64,000 bases of DNA, taken from positions 124,001 to 188,000 of the forward strand of contig JAHCAU010000006.1 of NCBI GenBank assembly GCA_019634715.1, read 5' to 3'. A program made the position numbers and the translations under genes. Below, piece by piece: positions 42,004-52,118 of the stretch. The notes beneath the pieces were generated by a model. The model was not told the DNA's origin. It saw only the letters and a program-made list of their open reading frames with translations, and did not search any database. Each line of letters opens with the position of its first letter. Positions within the stretch are counted from its first letter, which is position 1. The DNA is from Lysobacter sp. GTDB lineage: Bacteria; Pseudomonadota; Gammaproteobacteria; Xanthomonadales; Xanthomonadaceae.

Positions 42004-42176
42004 CGGACACCTCTCGGATTTCGGGATGCGCGGACGGCGGGACGCCGCGGCGCGGGACGGATCGATTCGAACACATCGATTCGCGGGGACTCGATTTGAC
42101 CCGCAAACGCTGGAGCTTCGCCTCTAAACCGCCTTGCGACGGATAATGGCCGAGTTTACCGCCGACCGCCGAGACC

Positions 42177-43085
42177 ATGAGCGCACATCCGATCCCGCCC
42201 GCTCCGAAACCGCGCATGCTGGTGCGCGGCGCGCTTGCCCTGGAACTGGTGCCGGGCACCCGGCCGGGCCGCGCCGCGCTGCGCCAGGCCGAGGCCGGCG
42301 CACTGGCCGAGCGGATCGGCCACGATCTCGCGCTGCTGGCGCCGCAGGCGTCATCGCTCGACCTGGTCCTCGCCGGTGCGCACTACGACCCCGCCGAACT
42401 GCTGCGCCCGGGCTGGCCGCTGCATCGCCGCCTGGAAGAACTGCACGCACGCGCACCGCAGGCCGGCGGGCCGCGGATCATCGCCTTCGGCGCCGATGCC
42501 GACGACGTGGTGCCACTGCCGCTGCGCGCCGAACCCGAGCTGCAGGACGGACCGCTGCGCGTGGTGCCGTTCCTGCTGGTCGGCGAGGCCGCCGAGGTCG
42601 CCGCCGTGGCGGCGAGCTTCGAGGAGATCCTGCTGGAACGCGGCATGGCCCGCGCCGAAACCGCGCTGGCCGCGCAGGACGGCTTCGCGGCGCGGATCGA
42701 ACATGCGCGCTACCTCACCGCCTACGATCTCGCCGCGATGATGGCGCTGCAGTACGCCAACGTCGGTCTGGACGGCCTGTGGACGCTGCTGGAAACTGCG
42801 CTGCTGGTGCCGCAGCGCGAAGCCTGGCTGGACGCGCCACCGGAACCGCTGATGCACTATGCGGAGGGCGCGGTACGCGTCGCCGCCTTCGACCGCGACG
42901 GCTGGCGCGCCAGCTACGCGCCGTCGGAGATGGATGCGAGCCGCATCGAGCGCGGCTTCGCGCACTTCCAGGCAAGGCAGCGACAGCTGGTCGCGATCCT
43001 GCAGGTCCACGGTCTCGATGTCGAAGAGGTGCCCTGCCCCGCAGGCGCGGATGCCCGCGCACGATTGCGCGCGGCAGGCGCCTGA
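42177..43085 (+). CDS. conserved hypothetical protein, 302 aa
   Basis: This soluble protein has no signal peptide, membrane segment or catalytic motif that I recognise. It appears to be an alpha/beta protein: beta strands near residues 60-66 (LDLVLAG), 100-105 (RIIAFG) and 128-135 (LRVVPFLL), separated by long helices, and a mainly helical C-terminal third. A cofactor motif is not evident. It is divergent from the thiolase gene with a 173-bp gap and convergent with rnk. Codon use matches neighbours, so it is likely a native gene, but I assign no function. Confidence 0.65.
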   Translation: MSAHPIPPAPKPRMLVRGALALELVPGTRPGRAALRQAEAGALAERIGHDLALLAPQASSLDLVLAGAHYDPAELLRPGWPLHRRLEELHARAPQAGGPRIIAFGADADDVVPLPLRAEPELQDGPLRVVPFLLVGEAAEVAAVAASFEEILLERGMARAETALAAQDGFAARIEHARYLTAYDLAAMMALQYANVGLDGLWTLLETALLVPQREAWLDAPPEPLMHYAEGAVRVAAFDRDGWRASYAPSEMDASRIERGFAHFQARQRQLVAILQVHGLDVEEVPCPAGADARARLRAAGA

Positions 43086-43116
43086 CCCGACGCGATCGAC
43101 ATCGCGCGGCGCGCAC

Positions 43117-43530
43117 TCAGCCCGGGAGGTCGCCGGCCGCCTCGGGCTGGTACTGGATGCCGGTGACCTTCAGGCGCAGGGTGCGGCCGCCCGGCACCGG
43201 CCAGTCGATGTGCTGGCCGACCGACAGGCCCAGCAGGGCGCTGCCCACCGGCGCGAGCACCGAAACCCTGCCCTGGTCGGCGTCGGCGTCCTGCGGATAG
43301 ACCAGGGTCAGCAGGCGCGATTCGCCGCTGTTCTCGTCCAGGCAGGCGACCACCGAGTCCATGCTCACCACGTCGGGCGGCATGTCGGCCGGCGCGACCA
43401 CGTTCGCGCGCGCCAGTTCCTCGCCCAGCGCATGCGCGGCCGGCACCTGGCGCAGCGCCGGGGACTCGAGCATGGCTTCGAGGCGGGCGAGATCGAGGGA
43501 CGACACGGTGATCGGCGGCAGGGTGTTCAT
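43117..43530 (-). CDS. rnk: nucleoside diphosphate kinase regulator (GreA/GreB C-terminal family)
   Basis: This 137-aa protein has a short helical N-terminus and a C-terminal FKBP-like domain shared with GreA/GreB (SRLLTLVYPQDADADQGRVS, VLAPVGSALLGLSVGQHIDW). Rnk binds RNA polymerase near the secondary channel but lacks the long coiled coil that cleaves RNA. Length agrees with Rnk (about 136 aa). GGAG lies 8 bases before ATG 43530. It is transcribed alone between a hypothetical gene and sodC. Confidence 0.87.
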   Translation of the reverse strand: MNTLPPITVSSLDLARLEAMLESPALRQVPAAHALGEELARANVVAPADMPPDVVSMDSVVACLDENSGESRLLTLVYPQDADADQGRVSVLAPVGSALLGLSVGQHIDWPVPGGRTLRLKVTGIQYQPEAAGDLPG

Positions 43531-43645
43531 GAAGGCGACTCCAGAAAGACAACGGGCGACACGTCCGACGCGCCGCCCGGTGATCAACAGGTTGAGGCAG
43601 GGACCATAGCCCGCCGCGGTGGCGGCTTCAAGCCCCGGGAATCGG

Positions 43646-44218
43646 TCAGGGCGCGATCTCGATCACGCCGCAGGCGGCGCGTCCGCCGGCATTGCCGGTG
43701 GGCTGCGAAGTGTAGTCGTCGATCCCGACGTGGACGATGATCGCGCGGCCGAGGACGTCGTTCGCCGCGCCGCTGCCGAGGGTGACGCCTTCGGCACGGA
43801 CGTTGACGCGGGCGACGCCGCGGGCGTCGGCGACGATGTTGTCCATGTCGCCGGCGTGGTGCGCGCCGTGGCCGACGCGGCCATGGGCGGTGGCGGCGGG
43901 ATTGAAGTGGCCGCCTGCGCTGCTGCCGTCGGCGGCGGAGCAGTCGCCGCGCTCGTGGATGTGGATCGCGTGGGTGCCGTTGCGGCCGAGGCCGCCGAGT
44001 TCGCCTTCGATGCGCACGCCGCCGTCGACCGCGAACACCATGAGCCTGCCGCTGACCAGCGTGCCCGAGACCGGCGCCATGTGCGCCTGCGCGCGCTGCA
44101 GGCGGTGCTGCGCTGCGGGCGGCTGCGCTTGCGGTTTCGCCGGTGGCGTGGTGGCGCAACCGGCGATCGTTGCGAACATGGCGGACAGCAGGGCGGCGGT
44201 GAGGATGCGATGGCGCAT
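43646..44218 (-). CDS. sodC: Cu/Zn superoxide dismutase, lipoprotein type
   Basis: This 190-aa enzyme converts superoxide to hydrogen peroxide and oxygen outside the cytoplasm. Copper ligands are visible in HAIHIHERGDC and near HVGIDDYTS. The bridging and zinc ligands lie in GGHFNPAATAHGRVGHGAHHAGDMDN. The disulfide cysteines are in RGDC and AACGVIEIAP. The signal ends IAGC, a lipobox, so the mature enzyme is probably anchored by lipid in the envelope. GGAAGGAG precedes ATG 44218. Phagocytosis or plant-derived oxidants are typical reasons to keep it. Confidence 0.92.
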   Translation of the reverse strand: MRHRILTAALLSAMFATIAGCATTPPAKPQAQPPAAQHRLQRAQAHMAPVSGTLVSGRLMVFAVDGGVRIEGELGGLGRNGTHAIHIHERGDCSAADGSSAGGHFNPAATAHGRVGHGAHHAGDMDNIVADARGVARVNVRAEGVTLGSGAANDVLGRAIIVHVGIDDYTSQPTGNAGGRAACGVIEIAP

Positions 44219-44360
44219 GCGGGAACTCCTTCCGGTTCGTTTGCGTGCCCAAAGGACGCGGGCGCCCGGGCACGATGGAGACCGGCAGCTTATCGCGTCG
44301 ATCCTGCGCGAACGATTCCGTCCGCTGAACGCTGCGATCGCGCGATGGGCGGATGTCGCG

Positions 44361-45813
<1,453 letters not shown>

Positions 45814-45821
<8 letters not shown>

Positions 45822-46848
45822 CGTCGGCCTCGTGGGTGTAGGGCAGCAGCAGGGTGAACACGGTGTGGCCGGGACGCGAGCGGTAACTCAGCGAACCGCG
45901 ATGCTCGCGCGCCACCTGCTGCGCCAGGGCGAGGCCCAGGCCGGTGCCTTCGGCGCGTCCGCTGACCAGCGGCAGGAACACCTGTTCGGCCAGCGATTCG
46001 GGCACGCCGCGGCCGTCGTCGGCGATCTCCAGGCGCACCACCCGCGCATGCGCCTGATCGCCGATGCGCACGCCGTGCTCGATGCGCGTGCGCAGGCTGA
46101 CGTTGGCCGCACCCGCCTCGATCGCGTTGCGCACCAGGTTCCACACCGACTGGGTGAGGCGGTCGGCGTCGCCGTTGAGTTCGGGCAGCGAGGGGTCGTA
46201 ATCGCGGATCAGTTTCACCGCCCAGCCGGCATCGCTTTCTGCCAGGCGCAGCACCCGTTCGAGCACGCCGTGGATGTTCAGCGGCTCGTGCGCGCGCGCC
46301 GGCTGCGGCGAGAGCAGGCGGTCGATGAGATCGGTCAGGCGTTCGACCTCGGACTCGATCAGGCCGGTCAGTTCGCGCGCTTCGTCGCCGTCGACGCGCC
46401 GCGCCAGCAGCTGCGCGGCGCCCTTGAGGCCGGCCAGTGGATTGCGCAGCTCGTGGGCCAGGCCCTTGAGCGCGGCCGACAGCGCCGTGGGCAGCACCGT
46501 CGCCGGGTCCTCGCCGGGGAATTCGTCGACCGGGTGCGCCTCCAGCCACCAGCCGCCGTCCTCGCGCCGGGTCAGCAGCACGTCGGCGTACTGCTGCGCA
46601 TCGCTGCCGGGGAAACCGAAGGGCAGGCGGCGCAGGCGGACCTGGTCGCCGTCCGGCGGCGCGGCCACCACGTGCGCCAGGCGCTGGCCTTCGATCTCGA
46701 GCGCCGCCATCGGCAGGCCGGGCAGGCGCCGCGCGCTCACGCCCAGCCAGCGCGAGAAGGCCAGGTTGCCGCCCTCCAGCCGGCCGTCGGCATCGCACCA
46801 GACGATGGGCGTGGCGAGTGCATCGAGCGGTGCGGAGAGGGACGACAT
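45814..46848 (-). CDS. glnL: nitrogen regulation sensor histidine kinase NtrB
   Basis: This 344-aa cytoplasmic kinase has a PAS domain (about residues 8-110), an H-box with the phospho-acceptor histidine in LAHELRNPLAG near 131 and an HATPase domain (N-box LVRNAIEAGA, G-boxes DDGRGVP and GTGLGLALA). It phosphorylates NtrC and answers to PII protein. There are no membrane segments, as expected. ATG 46848 has no Shine-Dalgarno sequence because the NtrC-type palindrome abuts it. NtrC binding there could block transcription or translation start. Confidence 0.92.
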
Positions 46849-46865
46849 TGCACCAATCTAGTGCA
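46849..46865. promoter_or_regulatory. NtrC-binding-type palindrome directly before ntrB
   Basis: TGCACCAATCTAGTGCA matches the NtrC consensus TGCACYA-N3-TGGTGCA with one mismatch, and the dyad extends by one base on each side (TTGCAC...GTGCAA). It lies immediately upstream of the ntrB start codon, so phosphorylated NtrC would repress its own operon, as known in enteric bacteria. The position replaces the usual ribosome binding site. Confidence 0.75.
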
Positions 46866-47034
46866 AAGACCGATCGATGACGAGGCGCTTGCCCGCCGGG
46901 CGGGCGGAATCGATCGACGTCGCGCGTTCACGTCCGGGACGGCCCCGGGCCGGGAGGGTTCAGCCAGGGCCGCCCACACTGCCTCGATCCGGTTCCTTTC
47001 CCCCTCATGCCGGCTGTCCGGCCAGGAGTGCCCG

Positions 47035-47532
47035 ATGAAGACCCGACATATCTATCTGATGCGGAACGTCACCACCGCCGAGCAGGCCATCGCCGCGCTG
47101 CGTGCGCAGGAGGTGCCGGACGACCGGATCGCCCTGGTCGCGCGCGCGGACATCGAGATGGCGCGCATCCCCGACGACTACCGCAACGCCAGCACCGACT
47201 TCAAGCCGGCCGCCCTGCGCGGTGCACTCGGCGGCGGCACCGCGGGCATGCTCGCCGGGCTGATCGGCGTGGCCGTGCCGGCGATCGGGATCACCATCGC
47301 CGGTGCCGCCGCGATCGCGGCGATCGGCGCAGCCGCCGGCGCCTGGTCATCGGCGCTGGCCGGTTCGGCGCTGTCCGACCCGATCCGGCGCCAGTTCGAG
47401 CAGGAGATCGCCGAAGGCCGCATCCTGCTGCTGGTCGACTGCGAGGACGAGGCCTTCGGCGCCATCGACGACGCGCTCGTCCCGCTCGGCGCGCAGCGCA
47501 TGGACTTCACCGAGCCGTCGGCCCTGGGATGA
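47035..47532 (+). CDS. hypothetical glycine-rich membrane protein, 165 aa
   Basis: This protein starts at ATG 47035 with AGGAG 7 bases upstream. The N-terminal 55 residues look like a small alpha/beta domain (HIYLMRNVTTAEQAIAALRA...DDRIALVARADIEM), as in proteins related to the general stress family. Next come two glycine/alanine-rich membrane segments (about 63-110: GTAGMLAGLIGVAVPAIG and IAGAAAIAAIGAAAGAW) and a C-terminal alpha/beta stretch ending ALVPLGAQRMDFTEPSALG. Similar proteins often sit in stress-related clusters. No function is assigned. Confidence 0.7.
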   Translation: MKTRHIYLMRNVTTAEQAIAALRAQEVPDDRIALVARADIEMARIPDDYRNASTDFKPAALRGALGGGTAGMLAGLIGVAVPAIGITIAGAAAIAAIGAAAGAWSSALAGSALSDPIRRQFEQEIAEGRILLLVDCEDEAFGAIDDALVPLGAQRMDFTEPSALG

Positions 47533-47908
47533 CCACCGGTTCCGTTCAGGCAGGCGCTGCGGGAACATCGACCCGGCCCAATCGTTTTCAGGCGATTTTC
47601 CGCGATCTTTTCGGCAAATCCCGACAGGATTCCATCCATTCCCGCAACCGGCGCCAGACCTCCCGGCCCCCAGCCGACCGCCGGTGGGGTGCCGGAGACC
47701 CCCGTGAGGTAGGATGCCGGGGCAAGTGCGACACCCGCGCGTCGCTTCCGGCCCGTTTTCCGAGCCTCCGGTCGTTCCGCTCCCCTCCATGCACGACACG
47801 CCTCCCGGGATGGCGCAGTCAGGGAGCTTCCGTGCCCGTCAGCAACCCTCGTTTTTTCCGCCTGCCCAACGCCGGGCACCCGGACGCAGCCGCACCGGCG
47901 ATGCCGGC
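47533..47908. other. intergenic region before the YkgJ-like gene
   Basis: This 376-bp region has no frame with a good ribosome binding site and no clear promoter. The YkgJ frame stays open back to 47714, but the extra residues look arginine/proline-rich and non-native. I see no RNA gene, only short GC-rich hairpins. Confidence 0.4.
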
Positions 47909-48220
47909 ATGACCGCGCGCGCGCACTGCAGCCGCTGCGATGCCCTGTGCTGCCGGCTGACCGTCGTGATCTTCCCCGAAGACAACGTCCCCGCGCACCT
48001 GACCGACACCACCGATCAGGGCGTGACCGTGATGGCCCGCGACGCCGACGGCTGGTGCGTCGCGCTCAACGGCGCGCGCATGAACTGCGGCATCTACGAG
48101 ACGCGCCCGAGCATCTGCCGCAAGTTCGCGATGGCCGGGCCGTACTGCCTCGACGTGCGCGCCGAAGCCGACAAGGCCGCCCGCGCGCTCCAGGCACTCC
48201 CGATCCGCGTCGTGGCCTGA
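47909..48220 (+). CDS. YkgJ-family cysteine-cluster protein
   Basis: This 103-aa protein has the cysteine cluster CSRCDALCCRL near the N-terminus and NCGIYETRPSICRKF plus YCLDVR further on, the pattern of the YkgJ/zinc- or iron-binding cysteine-cluster family (PF03692). Such proteins probably bind a metal or iron-sulfur cluster. The reaction is unknown. The chosen ATG 47909 gives the family length of about 100 aa; there is no good Shine-Dalgarno. It is followed closely by another small gene. Confidence 0.75.
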   Translation: MTARAHCSRCDALCCRLTVVIFPEDNVPAHLTDTTDQGVTVMARDADGWCVALNGARMNCGIYETRPSICRKFAMAGPYCLDVRAEADKAARALQALPIRVVA

Positions 48221-48261
48221 ACCCTGCCACGCCCTCCGCCCCCCTCCAACGCAATGGCCCC

Positions 48262-48522
48262 ATGAGCAGACTCAATACGACCCACCTCTTCGACCAGCGC
48301 AAGGAAGACAAGCGCAAGACGCTGACCCACGAGCAGATCGCCAGCGACCTGGCCGCCTTCAAGCGGTCGGGGGGCAAGATCGAAGTGCTCGGCAACACCG
48401 CCATGCTGCGCACGATCCCGATTTCCGCAACGCAGGGCGCCATCGCGCCCACGCCGCCGAAAGCCGCAGCCAAGCCGGCCACCAAGCGCAGTGCGAAGGA
48501 CGAGGCAGCACCCGCGAGCTGA
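48262..48522 (+). CDS. small conserved basic protein, 86 aa
   Basis: This protein reads MSRLNTTHLFDQRKEDKRKT, with a helical, charged N-terminal half (LTHEQIASDLAAFKRSGGKIEVLG) and a low-complexity alanine/proline/lysine tail. No membrane or export signal is seen. Similar small proteins are seen in related genomes as far as I recall, but the function is unknown. It lies 41 bp after the YkgJ-like gene and 73 bp before the peptidase, all rightward. Confidence 0.6.
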   Translation: MSRLNTTHLFDQRKEDKRKTLTHEQIASDLAAFKRSGGKIEVLGNTAMLRTIPISATQGAIAPTPPKAAAKPATKRSAKDEAAPAS

Positions 48523-48595
48523 TCTCGCGAGCGAAGCCCGCGGACGAGCGGGATCCGCATGGCGCAACCGACGCACGCGAAACTACACTGCGCGG

Positions 48596-50782
48596 ATGAC
48601 CACGACCCGCCCGACCAAGACCGGCCTCGCCTGCGCGCTCGCCGCCGCCCTCGCCCTGCCCGCCCTGTCCGCCCATGCCCTCGACGGCAAGTGGACGCCG
48701 CAGCAGGTCCTCGACATCGATGCCCGCTGGCTGAAGCAGCAGGGCCTGAAGCTGCCGCCGTCCGCGCTGTGGGATGGCGAACGCGGCACCGGCCTGCTCA
48801 CCGGTACGGTGAACATCGCCGGCTGCTCCGGTGCCTTCGTCTCGAACACCGGGCTGATCGTCACCAACCACCACTGCCTGTTCAACCTGGTGCAGGAGCA
48901 CAGCTCTCCGCAGCGCGACCTGATCACCGACGGCTTCCTCGCGCGCACGCCGGCCGAGGAGCTGCCCGGCAGGACCACCCGCGTCGAGATCCCGAAGCGC
49001 TTCACCGACGTCACCGCGCGCCTGCTTGCCGCCGTGCCCGCCGGGGCCACGCCGCAGCAGCGGCTGAAGGCCATCGACGATGCGCAGAAGGCCATCGTCG
49101 CCGAGTGCCGCAGGCAGGCCGACATCAAGTGCAAGGTCGCCGCGTTCGACGATGGCGTGACCTACACCCTGATCGAATCGATCGAGCTGCGCGACGTCCG
49201 CCTGGTCTACGCGCCACCGCGGGCGATCGGCGAATACGGCGGCGAGATCGACAACTGGTCGTGGCCGCGCCACACCGGCGATTTCGCCATCGCCCGCGCC
49301 TGGGTCGGCAACGATGGTCGTCCTGCGGACTTCGCCGAAGGCAACAAGCCCTTCGCACCGGAATTCTTCTTCCCGATCTCCGGCGACGGCGTGAAGGAAG
49401 GCGATTTCGTGATGGTGCTGGGCTATCCCGGCATCACCTGGCGCTCGCTGATCGCCGAGGAAATGCGCGAACGCCGCGAGCGCTTCTTCGTGCGCCGCGA
49501 GGACCTGTTCGGCGAGTGGATCTCGATCCTCGAAAAGGCCAGCGAGGCCGATGCGCAGGCGCGAATCGCGCTGGCCGCGAACCTCAAGGGCATCCACAAC
49601 CGCTACAAGAACGCGCAGGGCCAGATCGCCGGCCTCGATCGCGGGCGCATGGTCGACAGGCAGCGCGCGGCGGACGATGCCGTCGCTGCCTGGGCAGCGA
49701 AGCAACCCGCGCATGCCGATGCCATCGCCGCGCGCGACGCCCTGCGCGAGGTGCTGGCCGAACGCGAGCGGAGCTGGGAACGCGACTTCCTGCTCAACCT
49801 CATCCCGATGGGCAACGACAGCGTGGCCGGCGGCATCCCGCCGCTGCCCAAGGCGCTGTACTACGCGGCGACGCTGGCGCACAACGCCGTCGAACAGGGC
49901 AAGCCCGACGAGGCCCGCGCGCCGGGCTGGACCGCCGCCGAGCAATCGCGACTGCGCGACCGCCTGCGTCGCGAGCAGGCCAACTATTCCGCCGACGCCG
50001 ACCGCGGGGTGTTCGCCGCGCTCGTGCGTCGCGCGCTGGCGCTGCCCCAGGACCAGCGCATCGCCGCGATCGACGCGCGCTTCGCCGGCAAGACCCCGGC
50101 GCAGATCGACGAGGCCATCGCCGCGCTCTACGCGGGCAGCCCCGTGCTCGATGCCACCGCGCAGGACGCGATGCTCGGCGAAGGCCTCGATGCACTGTCG
50201 GCGCGCAAGGATCCACTGCTCGACCTCGGCATCGCCTGGAACCGCGACCTGCGCGCGCTGCGCGAGCGCGAACGCGACTGGAGCGCGCGCGCCGCCCTGC
50301 ACCGCCCGGCCTGGCGCCGCGCCGTCGCCGCGCATGCCGGCAAGCCGATCGCGCCCGACGCCAACGGCACCCTGCGCATCAGCTTCGCCCACGTGCAGGG
50401 CTATGCGCCGCGCGACGGCATGCGCTACACGCCGTTCACCACGCTGGCCGGCGTGCTGGAGAAGCACACCGGCCAGGAACCGTTCGACGTGCCGGCCAAC
50501 GTGCGCGCCGCCGCGGCGAGCCAGCCCGCACGCCACGTGAACTTCCTCGCCGATGGCGACACCAGCGGCGGCAATTCCGGCAGCCCGGTCATCGACGGCC
50601 GCGGCCGCCTGGTCGGCCTCAACTTCGACCGCGTGTGGGAAAACGTCGCCGGCGACTTCGGCTTCAACCCGGCGGTGTCGCGCAACGTCAGCGTCGACAT
50701 CGGCTACATGCTGTGGCTGCTGCGCGATGTCGAGAAGGCCGACGAACTGCTGAAGGAACTGGGCGTCGCCGCGCGCCGATGA
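48596..50782 (+). CDS. S46 dipeptidyl-peptidase, probably DPP11 type (Asp/Glu-specific)
   Basis: This 728-aa secreted serine peptidase has a signal ending at AHA near residue 28. His in VTNHHCLFN (91-94) and Ser661 in TSGGNSGSPVID form the catalytic site of family S46, with an acidic residue between. These enzymes release dipeptides from peptide N-termini. The residue 18 positions after the catalytic serine is Arg (NFDRVW), the position that in P. gingivalis DPP11 is Arg673 and gives acidic specificity, while DPP7 has Gly. This suggests DPP11. The protein should act in the periplasm. It stands alone in its transcript. Confidence 0.87.
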   Translation: MTTTRPTKTGLACALAAALALPALSAHALDGKWTPQQVLDIDARWLKQQGLKLPPSALWDGERGTGLLTGTVNIAGCSGAFVSNTGLIVTNHHCLFNLVQEHSSPQRDLITDGFLARTPAEELPGRTTRVEIPKRFTDVTARLLAAVPAGATPQQRLKAIDDAQKAIVAECRRQADIKCKVAAFDDGVTYTLIESIELRDVRLVYAPPRAIGEYGGEIDNWSWPRHTGDFAIARAWVGNDGRPADFAEGNKPFAPEFFFPISGDGVKEGDFVMVLGYPGITWRSLIAEEMRERRERFFVRREDLFGEWISILEKASEADAQARIALAANLKGIHNRYKNAQGQIAGLDRGRMVDRQRAADDAVAAWAAKQPAHADAIAARDALREVLAERERSWERDFLLNLIPMGNDSVAGGIPPLPKALYYAATLAHNAVEQGKPDEARAPGWTAAEQSRLRDRLRREQANYSADADRGVFAALVRRALALPQDQRIAAIDARFAGKTPAQIDEAIAALYAGSPVLDATAQDAMLGEGLDALSARKDPLLDLGIAWNRDLRALRERERDWSARAALHRPAWRRAVAAHAGKPIAPDANGTLRISFAHVQGYAPRDGMRYTPFTTLAGVLEKHTGQEPFDVPANVRAAAASQPARHVNFLADGDTSGGNSGSPVIDGRGRLVGLNFDRVWENVAGDFGFNPAVSRNVSVDIGYMLWLLRDVEKADELLKELGVAARR

Positions 50783-50800
50783 GCGCGTGAGCGTTTCTTT

Positions 50801-50868
50801 GTAGAGCGGAGCGAAGCTCCGCTGCACGGGTTCCGGAGACGATCCAGCGGAGCTTCGCTCCGCTCTAC
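50801..50868. repeat. 24-bp-arm inverted repeat (gtagagcggagcgaagctcc type)
   Basis: Arms 50801-50824 and 50845-50868 are perfect complements around a 20-base loop. The core tagagcggagc is a dispersed element in xanthomonad-type genomes. It lies between the convergent peptidase and a leftward hypothetical gene and may stop transcription in both directions. Confidence 0.8.
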
Positions 50869-50901
50869 GGCTGGCGCGATCGCGCGGATGGATACGCGCC
50901 G

Positions 50902-51351
50902 TCAGCGGCGGTACGCATCCACCCACTGCACGCGAATCGGTTTGCCGGCCTCGGCGACATCCGCAGGCAACACCACCTCCAGCCAGTCGCGCCGCGCCTC
51001 GACGCGCATCGCTTCGCGCGTCGCCACCACGATGCCGTCCACCGACACGTCCAGGCCTTCCAGCGTGCGGAACGGACGACCGGGGGCGTATCTCAACCGC
51101 AGGCGCAGCGGCGATGGCCAGGGCGTTCGCGCCGTCGGCGTGATCGCCATCCGGCCAATGCCCGACACGCTGGTGATCGCGATCGTCAGCCCGCGGCCCT
51201 CGCGCACCACGCGCGCGACATCCTCCGTGCGCTCGGTCCGCAAGGACACCGGCGCCGGCTGCGCCGCGATCGCGGGCAGGGCCATGGCCGCGATGCACGC
51301 AGCCAGCGCGACAGGCCGCACTCCCCGACCCGCATGCCATCCTCCACTCAT
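50902..51351 (-). CDS. secreted hypothetical protein, 149 aa
   Basis: This protein starts at ATG 51351 (GGGAG 8 bases upstream) with a signal peptide ([17 protein letters not shown]). The mature part of about 105 residues is beta-rich: [71 protein letters not shown]. It looks like a small immunoglobulin-like or beta-sandwich domain of the periplasm. No function is assigned. Its start lies 116 bp from the rightward apt gene. Confidence 0.65.
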   Translation of the reverse strand: MSGGWHAGRGVRPVALAACIAAMALPAIAAQPAPVSLRTERTEDVARVVREGRGLTIAITSVSGIGRMAITPTARTPWPSPLRLRLRYAPGRPFRTLEGLDVSVDGIVVATREAMRVEARRDWLEVVLPADVAEAGKPIRVQWVDAYRR

Positions 51352-51467
51352 GTCGCCGGACTCCCGATCAGGACATGTCGATCGTGACATGCCCGCTGTG
51401 CCATGCCGACCATGCCGTGTCGCAGGACGGGTTCGGGCATGATGGGCCGCCGAGACACGGAGTTCCC

Positions 51468-52001
51468 ATGCGCGACCCCGCCCTGCCGAGCTGGACCCGA
51501 CGGGTCCGCGACATCCCCGATTTTCCCAGGCCCGGCATCGTCTTCAAGGACATCACGCCGATGCTGGCCGATGCCGACGGCTTCGCAGGTGCGATCGACA
51601 CCCTGGCCGCCCCGTGGCGCGGGACCGGCATCGACGCCATCGTCGCGGTCGAAGCCCGCGGCTTCATCTTCGGCGCGGCACTCGCGCGCACGCTCGGCAC
51701 CGGCTTCGTGCCCGTTCGCAAACCCGGCAAGCTGCCCGGACGCACGGTGCGCCAGACCTATGCCCTCGAATACGGCGAGGACACGCTCGAAATCCACGCC
51801 GACGCGCTGCCCGCCGGTGCCCGCGTGCTGCTGGTCGACGACGTGCTCGCCACCGGCGGCACGCTGGATGCGACCCGCGCCCTGGTCGAACGCCTCGATG
51901 CCCGCGTGGTCGGCGCCGGCGTGCTGATCGAACTGGCCGCGCTGGGCGGCCGCGCGCGCTGGAACGGCATGGCGCCGCTGCACGCCGCATGGGTGGTGTA
52001 G
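51468..52001 (+). CDS. apt: adenine phosphoribosyltransferase
   Basis: This 177-aa cytoplasmic enzyme makes AMP from adenine and PRPP in purine salvage. It has [17 protein letters not shown] near the start, the flexible loop region ([22 protein letters not shown]) and the PRPP motif [16 protein letters not shown] near residue 121. I chose ATG 51468 because GGAG precedes it and the length fits the family; an earlier in-frame ATG at 51375 would add 31 residues without similarity. The gene is monocistronic. Confidence 0.93.
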   Translation: MRDPALPSWTRRVRDIPDFPRPGIVFKDITPMLADADGFAGAIDTLAAPWRGTGIDAIVAVEARGFIFGAALARTLGTGFVPVRKPGKLPGRTVRQTYALEYGEDTLEIHADALPAGARVLLVDDVLATGGTLDATRALVERLDARVVGAGVLIELAALGGRARWNGMAPLHAAWVV

Positions 52002-52118
52002 GCGCTGCGCAGTCCTCCTCGAACGGTCATCGGAAGGCCGCGGCCGCATGCTAGCGTCGGCCTGCGCCGCACGAAGCCGCGCGGCGCCTCACCCCGACAC
52101 CACTCAAGGAGGATCACC

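Noticed and set aside
47714..47908. Possible N-terminal extension of the YkgJ-like protein
   Set aside because: The added residues are arginine/proline-rich without similarity to the family, whose members begin near the cysteine cluster.
48359..51340. A 993-codon minus-strand frame opposite the S46 peptidase
   Set aside because: Low-complexity antisense translation; the plus-strand peptidase has its full catalytic motifs and a signal peptide.
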